This document shows positions 8,809 to 16,468 of a stretch of DNA of 35,498 nt, one piece after another. Each line of letters starts with the position of its first letter. Position 1 is the stretch's first letter. The notes under the pieces are model-generated. The model was not told the DNA's origin. It saw only the letters and a list, made by a program, of their open reading frames with translations, and did not search any database. The translations under genes and the position numbers were made by a program. This DNA comes from JBDRZD01 sp964623395 (GTDB taxonomy: Bacteria > Hydrothermota > Hydrothermia > Hydrothermales > Hydrothermaceae): positions 1 to 35,498 of the forward strand of contig CAZUSI010000005.1 of the NCBI GenBank assembly GCA_964623395.1, written 5' to 3'.

Positions 8809-10638
8809 ATGGAAAAGGAAAAAATTAAAAGAATCCTTGCAACAGATTGTGGCTCTACAACAACAAAGGCAATATTAATTGAGAAAAGAGGGGAAGAATA
8901 TAGATTGGTCGCAAGAGGGGAAGCACCAACAACTGTTGAAAAGCCCTTTGAAGATGTGACAAAAGGAGCATTAAATGCTTTTAGAGAACTTGAGGAACTT
9001 ACAGGTGTTCAAATTCTTGAAGGAGAAAAAATAATAAAAGGGGCAGAGGGAAATAGAGGGGTTGACCTTTATGTTTCAACATCTTCAGCAGGTGGAGGAC
9101 TTCAGATGATGGTAGCAGGAGTTGTAAAATCAATGACTGCAGAATCTGCTGCAAGAGCAGCACTTGGTGCAGGTGCAATAGTTATGGAGGTTATTGCATC
9201 AAATGATGGAAGATTACCTTATCAAAGGGTTGATTTAATAAGAAGATTAAGACCTGATATGATTTTATTATCAGGTGGAGTTGATGGTGGAACAATAAAG
9301 CATGTTGTTGAACTTGCAGAACTCATAAAGGCAGCAGACCCAAAACCAAGATTTGGAATTGGATATGAATTGCCTGTTATATATGCTGGAAATAAAAGTG
9401 CAAGAGAAGAGATTGAGAAAATTTTAAAGGATAAAACAGCCCTATCAATTGTGGAAAACATAAGACCAACACTTGAAAGGGAAAACTTAATTCCTGCAAG
9501 GCATAAAATTCATGACCTTTTTATGGAACATGTTATGGCACATGCTCCTGGATATAAAAAACTTATGAGTTGGACAGATGCACCAATAATGCCAACTCCT
9601 GGAGCAGTTGGGCTCCTTATGGAAATGACAGCAAGGATGGAAAATATTGAACTCCTTGGAGTTGATATAGGTGGGGCAACAACAGATGTTTTTTCAGTAT
9701 TTCAAGGAATATTTAATAGAACTGTAAGTGCAAATCTTGGAATGAGTTATTCAATATCAAATGTTCTTGTTGAAGCAGGAATTGAAAACATATTGAGATG
9801 GATTCCCTTTAAGATGGATGAATATGAAGTAAAAAATAGAATAAGAAATAAAATGATAAGACCAACAACAATACCACAAACTCTTGAAGATTTGATAGTT
9901 GAACAGGCAATTGCAAGGGAAGCATTAAGGCTTGCTCTCCAGCAGCATAAACTTATGGCTGTTGGATTAAAGGGAGTTCAACAGGAAAGGACAATTTCTG
10001 ATGCCTTCACACAAACAATGACAGGTGAAACACTTGTAAACATGATGACACTTGGACTTATAATAGGTTCAGGAGGGATTCTTTCTCATGCACCGAGAAG
10101 GGTTCAATCTGCTATGATGATGATTGATGCTTTTCAGCCAGAAGGTATAACATACCTTGCAGTTGATTCAATATTCATGATGCCTCATCTTGGGGTTTTA
10201 ACTACTGTTCATCAGGAAGCAGGATTACAGGTTTTTAAAAGAGATTGTCTTATATGGCTTGGGACATGTATTGCTCCAAAAGGAAAAGGGAAAGAAGGAA
10301 AAACTATTGGAAAAATTAAAATAATATTTGAAGATGGAAATGAAATAGAAAAGGAAATAATTTATGGAAAAATGGAAAGGATACCACTTGAAACGGGTAA
10401 AAAGGCAAGAGCAATTGTTGAACCATATAAGGGATTTGATATGGGGGCAGGAAGTGGTAAAAAAGTAGAAGGTGAATTAAAAGGTGGTGTTGTTGGAATA
10501 ATAATTGATGGAAGAGGAAGACCCCTTGAAATTCCGCAGGAAATTAAAAAGAGAGTTGAATGCCTTTGTGATTGGATTTTATCCTGTGATGTATATCCTG
10601 AAAAAGAATTTATTAGCCTTGTAAAAAGATTTGAGTGA
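8809..10638 (+). CDS. glmL: GlmL/MutL-family ASKHA ATPase (glutamate mutase-associated)
   Basis: The 609-aa protein belongs to the MutL/GlmL family, encoded with adenosylcobalamin-dependent glutamate or ornithine mutases and thought to be a reactivation or chaperone ATPase. The two phosphate motifs of the actin/hexokinase fold are plain: ATDCGSTTTKA with D13 near the N-terminus, and GVDIGGATTDVFSV with D286 and D293. Conserved family stretches include STSSAGGGLQMMV and ILLSGGVDGGT, and it ends with a CLCDWILSCDVYPE-like tail. It opens the plus-strand operon behind a good promoter, and the TPR gene follows after 6 nt. No mutase subunit is encoded in the window, so it is an orphan here. Family assignment is firm; the partner is unknown. 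Confidence 0.88.
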   Translation: MEKEKIKRILATDCGSTTTKAILIEKRGEEYRLVARGEAPTTVEKPFEDVTKGALNAFRELEELTGVQILEGEKIIKGAEGNRGVDLYVSTSSAGGGLQMMVAGVVKSMTAESAARAALGAGAIVMEVIASNDGRLPYQRVDLIRRLRPDMILLSGGVDGGTIKHVVELAELIKAADPKPRFGIGYELPVIYAGNKSAREEIEKILKDKTALSIVENIRPTLERENLIPARHKIHDLFMEHVMAHAPGYKKLMSWTDAPIMPTPGAVGLLMEMTARMENIELLGVDIGGATTDVFSVFQGIFNRTVSANLGMSYSISNVLVEAGIENILRWIPFKMDEYEVKNRIRNKMIRPTTIPQTLEDLIVEQAIAREALRLALQQHKLMAVGLKGVQQERTISDAFTQTMTGETLVNMMTLGLIIGSGGILSHAPRRVQSAMMMIDAFQPEGITYLAVDSIFMMPHLGVLTTVHQEAGLQVFKRDCLIWLGTCIAPKGKGKEGKTIGKIKIIFEDGNEIEKEIIYGKMERIPLETGKKARAIVEPYKGFDMGAGSGKKVEGELKGGVVGIIIDGRGRPLEIPQEIKKRVECLCDWILSCDVYPEKEFISLVKRFE

Positions 10639-10644
10639 GGAAAT

Positions 10645-11184
10645 ATGAAAGAAGATTTACCTTTTGAAATTAAAAAATTGTATGAAAGATGGGAAAAGGA
10701 TAAATCCTCAAAAATATTTGCAGCACTTGCTAATGCTTTAAGAAAAATAGGTCTTTATGATGAGGCATTAAAAATTCTAAATGAAGGAATTTTAAGAAAT
10801 CCTGATTATGCAGAAGGTTATATTGTTCTTGGAAGAATTAATATTGAAAGAGGAAATGTAAATGAAGGTATAGAGGCACTTAAAAAGGTGATAGAATTTG
10901 ACCCATACAATGTAGTTGCAACAAGACTTTTAGCTGAATGTTTTGAAAATATAGGAGATTTAAAAAGTTCTCTTGAATATTATAAAAAATTAAAAAATCT
11001 TGATCCATTTTTTGAAAATATTAATGAGAAAATTGAGGAAATTGAAAAGAAATTAGAAATACCTGAGAAAAAAGTTGAAGAAATAAGTGTATTTGAAGAG
11101 AAAATTATAGAAAAGGAAGAAGAGAAAATTTTAGAAGAAGTGCCTTTTCCTCCAGAACTTGAAGAAATTATAAGTAAAGAAGAA
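10645..11184 (+). CDS. TPR protein, N-terminal part (gene interrupted by assembly gap)
   Basis: The ATG lies 6 nt after glmL. The first 180 codons encode tetratricopeptide-like helices from about residue 15 to 115, with recognisable repeats such as GLYDEALKILNEGILRNPDYAEGY and EGIEALKKVIEFDPYN (quoted in part), then a very acidic Glu/Lys tract. No signal peptide is visible, so it is probably cytoplasmic. The reading frame runs into 100 N at 11185. The same gene continues after the gap: the last 55 nt before the gap are repeated exactly after it in the same codon phase. Merging the copies gives one 424-aa frame ending at 12074. Function: protein-protein scaffold, partner unknown. Confidence 0.75.
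11130..11184 (+). repeat. 55-nt sequence repeated exactly across the assembly gap (left copy)
   Basis: These 55 nt, ending at the first N, are identical to 11285-11339, which begin right after the last N. It encodes the LEEVPFPPELEEIISKEE segment in the same codon phase in both copies. Confidence 0.95.
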
Positions 11185-11284
11185 NNNNNNNNNNNNNNNN
11201 NNNNNNNNNNNNNNNNNNNNNNNNNNNNNNNNNNNNNNNNNNNNNNNNNNNNNNNNNNNNNNNNNNNNNNNNNNNNNNNNNNNN
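11185..11284. other. Assembly gap of 100 N inside the TPR gene
   Basis: Exactly 100 ambiguous bases, the usual placeholder for a scaffold join of unknown length. Flanks share a 55-nt exact overlap, so the real gap may have zero or negative length, or contain further repeat copies. With the N run at face value the reading frame is lost; with the overlap merged it is open. Confidence 0.98.
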
Positions 11285-11339
11285 TTTAGAAGAAGTGCCT
11301 TTTCCTCCAGAACTTGAAGAAATTATAAGTAAAGAAGAA
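11285..11339 (+). repeat. 55-nt sequence repeated exactly across the assembly gap (right copy)
   Basis: Identical to 11130-11184. A GTG inside it (11295) could be mistaken for a gene start, but it is an internal valine codon of the TPR protein. Confidence 0.95.
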
Positions 11340-12074
11340 GAAAAAGGAATTATTTTTGAAGAATTTGAAAAGGAAGAAGTTCCGCCATTTTTAACAGAGG
11401 AAAAGGTTTCAATTCTTGATGAACTTGAAAAGGAAGAAGCTCTTTATGAAGAAGAAAAAGTAGAAAAGGAAGAAGAGAAGGCAAAAATATTTGAAGAAAA
11501 GGGATTTTTTGAAAAGGCACTTGAAATATATAAGGGAATTTTAGAAAAAGAACCTGATAATGAAGAGATTAAAAATAAAATAAAAGAGATTGAAGAAAAA
11601 TTAAAAATTAAAGAAGAGAAAAAAGAGGAAGAGGTTAAAGAAGAAATAAGTTTCCCCAAGATTCCTGAGGAGGCAATAAAGGTATTTGAAGAAATTGAAG
11701 AGTTTCCTCCACTTGAAGAAATATTTGAGGAAAAGGAAGTTGAAACAGAAAAGAAAATAGAATATGAGGAAATTCCGTCTGTTGAAGAAATTACGGAAGA
11801 GGAAAAGGAAATTAAATATTCTCCCCATCCTTTTAAAGTAGAAGAAGAAAAAGAATATATACCCTTTTATGAATTTAAGGGAGAAGAAATTAAAATAGAA
11901 GAAGAAAAAATTTCTCCTGAAGTTGAAGAACTTTTAAAGAAAATGGAAGAGGAAAAGAAAAAAGAAGAAGAAAAAAGGAAAGAAATTAAGGAAGAAATTG
12001 AAAAGGAGGAAAAAATAAGAGATGAAAAAGGATTCAGAACCTTCCTTGATTGGATTGAAAAACTTAAAAAATAA
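11285..12074 (+). CDS. TPR protein, C-terminal part (continuation after gap)
   Basis: This is the in-frame continuation of the gene that starts at 10645. It is dominated by Glu and Lys, with phenylalanine/proline-spaced acidic motifs (VPFPPELEEI, IEEFPPLEEIFEE). One clear TPR-like helix pair lies around GFFEKALEIYKGILEKEPDN, nt 11500-11560. After a long charged stretch it ends KGFRTFLDWIEKLKK. The last eight residues, DWIEKLKK, closely match the last eight of PilT in the same operon (DWIERLDK), suggesting a shared docking peptide. The true start is upstream at 10645; an isolated start at GTG 11295 is an artefact of the gap. The 3' end overlaps the aminopeptidase gene if that gene starts at 12022. 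Confidence 0.75.
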
Positions 12075-13131
12075 AATAAATTTTATAAGAAAAGAAATGG
12101 AAAATTTAAAAATAGATGCTTATTTTGTTTACTATCTTCCAAATATTTTTTACTTAACAGGATTCAGAGGTTCTTCTGCTTATTTAATTATAACAAAAAA
12201 TAAATCATACTTTATTACGGATGGAAGATATAAAGAGGAAGCAGAAAAAGAAATTGAAAAAGAATTTAAAATTTTAATACATAGAGGGTTAATAGAAACA
12301 CTTAAAAAAGAGAAATTTATGAGATATATAAAAAGGATAGGATTTGAAAAAGAGGTTCTTCCTTATGGGTTTTATAAAAATTTTGAAAGGGAAACTGGTA
12401 AAAAACTTATCCCATGTGATGATATTATTAAAAAAATTAGAAAATATAAAAGTGATGAGGAAATTGAAAAGATAAAAGAAGCACAAAAAATAAATGAAAA
12501 AATATTTAACGAAATAATAGAAATTATAGAACCCGGTAAAACGACAGAAGCTTTTCTTGCAGCAGAAATAGAATATAGAATTAAAAAAAATGGAGGGGAA
12601 CCTGCTTTTCCTCCAATAGTTGCAACAGGTGAAAATTCTGCTTTACCCCATGCAAAACCTTCTAAAAAAATAATTAAAAATAATAAACCTCTTAAAATAG
12701 ATATGGGTGTAAAATATAAGGGATGGTGTTCTGATATGACAAGAACAATATGGATAGGTAATAAGTGTTCAAAAGAATTTGAAAAAATTTATCAAATTGT
12801 TCTTGATGCAAATAATAAAGCAATTGATTTTTTGAAACCAGGTATATCTGCAAAAGATGTTGATAAAGTTGCAAGGGATTATATTGAAGAAAAAGGATAT
12901 GGAAAATATTTTCTCCATGGTCTTGGACATGGAATAGGGGTTGAAGTTCATGAGGCACCTACTTTATCATTTTTATCTAAGGATATTGTAGAAGAAGGAA
13001 TGGTTTTTACAATAGAACCAGGAATATATTTACCAAATTATTTTGGAGTAAGAATAGAGGATATGGTTTATATAAAAAATGGGGAGAAAAAAATTTTAAC
13101 AAAAACAAAAAAAGAATTAATTAAAATTTAA
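12022..13131 (+). CDS. M24B metallopeptidase, Xaa-Pro aminopeptidase/dipeptidase family
   Basis: The 369-aa cytoplasmic enzyme has the creatinase-like N-terminal domain (NIFYLTGFRGSSAYL) and a pita-bread C-terminal domain with all five metal ligands: D227 and D238 (DMGVKYKGWCSDMTRT), H303 (HGLGHGIG), E332 (FTIEPGIYLP) and E346 (RIEDMV), numbered from 12022. It removes N-terminal residues preceding proline or cleaves Xaa-Pro dipeptides. The start is uncertain. ATG 12022 has AAGGAGG 12 nt upstream but overlaps the TPR gene by 53 nt; TTG 12055 would give about 358 aa, closer to the family norm; ATG 12097 would lose an N-terminal helix. EF-P follows after 10 nt. Confidence 0.88.
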   Translation: MKKDSEPSLIGLKNLKNKINFIRKEMENLKIDAYFVYYLPNIFYLTGFRGSSAYLIITKNKSYFITDGRYKEEAEKEIEKEFKILIHRGLIETLKKEKFMRYIKRIGFEKEVLPYGFYKNFERETGKKLIPCDDIIKKIRKYKSDEEIEKIKEAQKINEKIFNEIIEIIEPGKTTEAFLAAEIEYRIKKNGGEPAFPPIVATGENSALPHAKPSKKIIKNNKPLKIDMGVKYKGWCSDMTRTIWIGNKCSKEFEKIYQIVLDANNKAIDFLKPGISAKDVDKVARDYIEEKGYGKYFLHGLGHGIGVEVHEAPTLSFLSKDIVEEGMVFTIEPGIYLPNYFGVRIEDMVYIKNGEKKILTKTKKELIKI

Positions 13132-13141
13132 GGGGAATTTT

Positions 13142-13690
13142 ATGGCTGAATGGAGAAAAGGAATGGTTATAAATTATGAAGGAGAATATTATATAGTTCT
13201 TGATTTTCAACATGTGATGCTTGGAAGAGGTTCTGCTTATGTAAGAGCAAAATTAAAAAATGTTAAAACTGGAAATGTTTTTGAAAAAAATATAAGAGAA
13301 AGTGACCATTTTGAAGAAGTAAAACTTTTTAGAAAACCTGGTATATTTTCCTACTCTGAAGGTGATATATACCATTTTTATGATAAAGAAACATTTGAAG
13401 AAATAAATTTTGAAAAAGAAGAACTCCAAGATGCTGTTTTTTATCTAAAAGAGAATGTAGAAGTAAATATTCTTTATATTGAAGAAAATCCAGTTGGAAT
13501 TGAACTTCCAAATTTTGTTGAATTGAAAGTTATAGAGACAGAACCAGGGGTAAGGGGAGATACAGTTTCAGGTGGTTCAAAACCTGCAAAACTTGAAACA
13601 GGTAAAATAATCCAGGTCCCTTTATTTATAAATGTTGGAGATATTGTAAAAATTGATACAAGAACTGGTAAATATATAGAAAGGGTATGA
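13142..13690 (+). CDS. efp: Translation elongation factor P
   Basis: The 182-aa protein matches EF-P over its full length: an N-terminal KOW-like domain, then two OB domains ending in the family signature GVRGDTVSGGSKPAKLETG and IQVPLFINVGD. EF-P relieves ribosome stalling at polyproline. At the loop tip that reaches the peptidyl transferase centre, the residue matching E. coli K34 is arginine (R29 in MLGRGSAY), as in Thermus-type EF-Ps. So lysylation by EpmA/EpmB is not possible; rhamnosylation or no modification is. No modifying enzyme gene is visible. ATG follows the ribosome site AGGGGA. It overlaps accB by 4 nt (ATGA), and efp-accB pairing is common in bacteria. Confidence 0.96.
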   Translation: MAEWRKGMVINYEGEYYIVLDFQHVMLGRGSAYVRAKLKNVKTGNVFEKNIRESDHFEEVKLFRKPGIFSYSEGDIYHFYDKETFEEINFEKEELQDAVFYLKENVEVNILYIEENPVGIELPNFVELKVIETEPGVRGDTVSGGSKPAKLETGKIIQVPLFINVGDIVKIDTRTGKYIERV

Positions 13691-14151
13691 AGGAAAAAGA
13701 TCTTGAAATTATTAAAAAGCTTTTAGAAATAATGAAGGAAGAAAATTTAACAGAAATAGAAATTAAAAAGCCCTTTTTAAAAATAAAACTTTCAAAGGAA
13801 AAAATAAGTTTTAAAGAAATACAAGGGGTAAAAAAGGCTGAAGAAGTAAAAGAAGAAATTAAAGAAGTAAAAGAAATTAAAGAAGAGAGAAAAATTAAGG
13901 AAGATAACATATATGTAATAAAATCGCCACTTGTTGGAACCTTTTATAGAGCACCTTCACCGGATTCACCACCTTATGTAGAAGTTGGAGATGAGGTAAA
14001 AAAAGGTGATATTTTATGTATAATAGAGGCAATGAAAATAATGAATGAGATAGAAAGTGAAGTTGATGGTAAAGTAGTTGAAATACTTGTTGAAAATGCA
14101 AAGCCAGTTGAATTTGGACAAGCACTTTTTAAAATAGAAGTGAGAAAATGA
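13687..14151 (+). CDS. accB: Biotin carboxyl carrier protein of acetyl-CoA carboxylase
   Basis: The 154-aa protein has an N-terminal helical region, a charged Lys/Glu linker (about 45-72) and a biotinyl domain with the EAMKIMNEIES motif; K117 is the biotin attachment site. The SPLVGTFYRAPSPDSPPYV stretch is typical for AccB. It carries carboxybiotin between biotin carboxylase and carboxyltransferase in the first step of fatty-acid synthesis. It overlaps efp by ATGA and pilT by ATGA. The usual next gene, accC, is absent; pilT takes its place, so the carboxylase subunit must lie elsewhere. Confidence 0.93.
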   Translation: MKEKDLEIIKKLLEIMKEENLTEIEIKKPFLKIKLSKEKISFKEIQGVKKAEEVKEEIKEVKEIKEERKIKEDNIYVIKSPLVGTFYRAPSPDSPPYVEVGDEVKKGDILCIIEAMKIMNEIESEVDGKVVEILVENAKPVEFGQALFKIEVRK

Positions 14152-15317
14152 TAGACGCAAAAACATTTTTAAAAACACTTTTAAAGAGGATGATAGATGA
14201 AGAAGCATCGGATCTTCATTTAAAGGCAGGAAACCCACCAATTTTTAGAATTCATGGAAGACTCATAAGGACAAACCTTGAAATTCTTTCACCAAAAGAC
14301 CTGAAAGACCTTGCAGCAGAAATTATGACACAGCAGCAGCAAAGAATATTTGTAGCAAGAAAAGAGCTGGACTTTGCAATAGGTGTTCCTGGACTTGGAA
14401 GATTTAGAGTAAATGCATATATACAAAGGGGAAGCATTTCAATAGTGATGCGTGCAATTCCTTCAAGAATAAGAGATTTTAGGGAACTTAATCTTCCCCC
14501 TATTTTAGAAGAACTCTCTTTAAAACCAAGGGGGTTAATCCTTGTAACCGGAACGACAGGAAGTGGAAAATCAACAACACTTGCTGCTATGATAAATCAT
14601 ATAAATAAGAACCAAGCAAGAAATATAATAACAATAGAAGATCCAATAGAATATCTTTTTAAAGATGAAAAATCAATAATATCACAAAGGGAAGTTGGTA
14701 GTGATACTGCTTCATTTTCAAGTGCTTTAAAACACATTTTAAGACAGGACCCTGATGTTATAATGATAGGTGAGATAAGGGATAAGGCAACAATGGATGT
14801 TGCTTTAAAGGCTGCTGACACAGGACATCTTGTTCTTTCAACCCTTCATACATTAAATGCAACAGAAACAATAAATAGAATTATATCTTTTTACCCACCT
14901 CATCAACATGAACATGTAAGAGTATTACTTGCGAGTACACTTGTTGCTTCATTATCGCAAAGGTTAATACCAACTGCTGATGGAAAAGGAAGGGTTCCTG
15001 CAGTTGAAATTTTAATAAATACACCAAGAATAAAAGAAATGATACTTGATGCAAAAAGAACAATGTTAATACCCCAAGCAATGGAAGAAGGGTATTATGA
15101 ATATGGAATGCAAACATTTGATCAAAGTGTCCTAAAACTTTACAGAGAAGGTTTTATAACACTTGAAGATGCTCTACAAAATGTTACAAATCCTGACGAA
15201 TTTCTATTAAAGTTAAGGGGAATTAAAACAACTTCTGAAAGATGGGAAGAGGAAGATATTGTTAAAAAGAAGGAAGAAAAAAATAAAAGGGATTGGATTG
15301 AAAGACTTGACAAATGA
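14148..15317 (+). CDS. pilT: Twitching motility / pilus retraction ATPase PilT
   Basis: The 389-aa protein is a hexameric secretion ATPase that depolymerises type IV pili. It has the N-terminal PAS-like domain (DLHLKAGNPPIFRIHGRL), Walker A GTTGSGKST at 135-143 (K141), the Asp box ITIEDPIEY, Walker B-type DPDVIMIGEIRD and the His box HLVLSTLHT. Length is slightly above the norm because of a charged C-terminal tail that ends DWIERLDK, nearly the same as the end of the TPR protein in this operon. It overlaps accB by ATGA and is followed by a terminator. No pilB, pilC or pilin gene is in the window. Confidence 0.94.
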   Translation: MIDAKTFLKTLLKRMIDEEASDLHLKAGNPPIFRIHGRLIRTNLEILSPKDLKDLAAEIMTQQQQRIFVARKELDFAIGVPGLGRFRVNAYIQRGSISIVMRAIPSRIRDFRELNLPPILEELSLKPRGLILVTGTTGSGKSTTLAAMINHINKNQARNIITIEDPIEYLFKDEKSIISQREVGSDTASFSSALKHILRQDPDVIMIGEIRDKATMDVALKAADTGHLVLSTLHTLNATETINRIISFYPPHQHEHVRVLLASTLVASLSQRLIPTADGKGRVPAVEILINTPRIKEMILDAKRTMLIPQAMEEGYYEYGMQTFDQSVLKLYREGFITLEDALQNVTNPDEFLLKLRGIKTTSERWEEEDIVKKKEEKNKRDWIERLDK

Positions 15318-15381
15318 CCTTTAAATCCTGTATTATTATAAACTGATATTATTTTATTATTATTTCTACTTCCCCCTCCTG

Positions 15382-15408
15382 CCTCCCCTTTTTAGGGGGA
15401 GGTTTTTT
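15382..15408 (+). terminator. Rho-independent terminator after pilT
   Basis: CCTCCCC (15382-15388) can pair with GGGGAGG (15396-15402) across a short T-rich loop, followed by six T (15403-15408). An alternative 7-bp stem uses TCCCCCT (15371-15377) with AGGGGGA (15394-15400). It sits in the 89-nt convergent space; on the minus strand there is no U-run, so it mainly serves the pilT operon. Its last two bases overlap the stop codon of rmlA. Confidence 0.85.
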
Positions 15409-16468
15409 ATTCAAGATTTACTATAGAATGGTCACCTATAACAAATTTTATAACTTTTCTCTTTAAATTTTCTCTTTTAATTATAACTTCTCTTCCTATT
15501 ATACTTTCTTCTATCCTTCCATCAACTTCAATTATTTTACTACCTTCCATTATTATTGAATCCTCTATTTCTGATTTTATTATTTCACACCTATCATTTA
15601 TAGATGTAAATGGTCCTATGTAACTATCCTTTATTAAACAATTTTTACCAATAATTATTGGTCCTCTCAAATAGGAATTTTCTAAAATTGTATTTTCACC
15701 TACACAAATTTTCCCTATAATTTTACAATTTTTTATTTTACCTTTGATATTCTCGGAAAGGTCTTCAAGTAAAATCCTATTTACTTCAATTAAATCTTCG
15801 GGTCTTCCTGTATCCTTCCACCATCCTTTAACTTTTAAATAATTAACCTTATATCCATTTTTTAGAAGCCAATTAATTGCATCTGTTATCTCGTATTCGC
15901 CCCTCCATGAAGGTTTTAAGGTTTTTATTGCCTTAAAAACATTATGATTGAAAATATAGACACCAACAAGTGCAAAATTTGTGGGTGGTTTTTTGGGTTT
16001 TTCAATCAATTTTAAAATCTTGCCATCCTTTATTAAAGCAACACCAAACTCCTGTGGATTAGGAACTTCTGAAATAAATATCTGGGCATCAGGAAGATTT
16101 TCTTCAAATTCCTTAACAAATCTACTTATGCCTTCTTTAAGTATATTATCACCAAGATACATAACAAATGGCTCTTTTCCAATAAATTCTTCTGAAATAA
16201 GTGCAGCATGTGCAATACCAAGAGGGGCTTCTTGATGTATATATGTAATATTTAAATTCCACATTTTACCATCCTGAACTGCTTCCTTTATCTCCCTCCA
16301 TGTGTCACCGGTTACAATACCAACATCTTTAATTCCTGCCTCTTGCATTGCTTCAAGAGCATAAAATAAAATTGGTTTATTTGCTACAGGAATTAACTGT
16401 TTTGCGAATGTATGAGTAATAGGTCTTAACCTTATCCCTTTTCCACCTGAAAGAATTAAACCCTTCAT
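15407..16468 (-). CDS. rmlA: Glucose-1-phosphate thymidylyltransferase, long form
   Basis: The 353-aa protein starts with the nucleotidyltransferase signature LSGGKGIRLRPITHTFAKQL. It has the metal-binding aspartate D107 in VMYLGDNIL and the VKGWWKDTGRPEDLIEVNR segment of the RmlA family. Residues about 240-353 show hexapeptide-like repeats (GENTILENSYLRGPIIIGKN), a left-handed beta-helix as in the long-form thymidylyltransferases. It makes dTDP-glucose, the precursor of dTDP-rhamnose and other surface sugars. It overlaps rseP by ATGA and is the last gene of the minus-strand block. No rmlB, C or D is present here. Since the long form differs from classic RmlA, nucleotide choice could vary. 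Confidence 0.87.
   Translation of the reverse strand: MKGLILSGGKGIRLRPITHTFAKQLIPVANKPILFYALEAMQEAGIKDVGIVTGDTWREIKEAVQDGKMWNLNITYIHQEAPLGIAHAALISEEFIGKEPFVMYLGDNILKEGISRFVKEFEENLPDAQIFISEVPNPQEFGVALIKDGKILKLIEKPKKPPTNFALVGVYIFNHNVFKAIKTLKPSWRGEYEITDAINWLLKNGYKVNYLKVKGWWKDTGRPEDLIEVNRILLEDLSENIKGKIKNCKIIGKICVGENTILENSYLRGPIIIGKNCLIKDSYIGPFTSINDRCEIIKSEIEDSIIMEGSKIIEVDGRIEESIIGREVIIKRENLKRKVIKFVIGDHSIVNLE

Noticed and set aside
11295..11297. GTG as the start of an independent gene after the gap
   Set aside because: It is an internal valine codon; the same codon and context occur before the gap within the TPR gene.
11444..11828. Minus-strand frames in the acidic TPR region
   Set aside because: They are reverse complements of Glu/Lys-rich codons, giving Ser/Phe low-complexity peptides.
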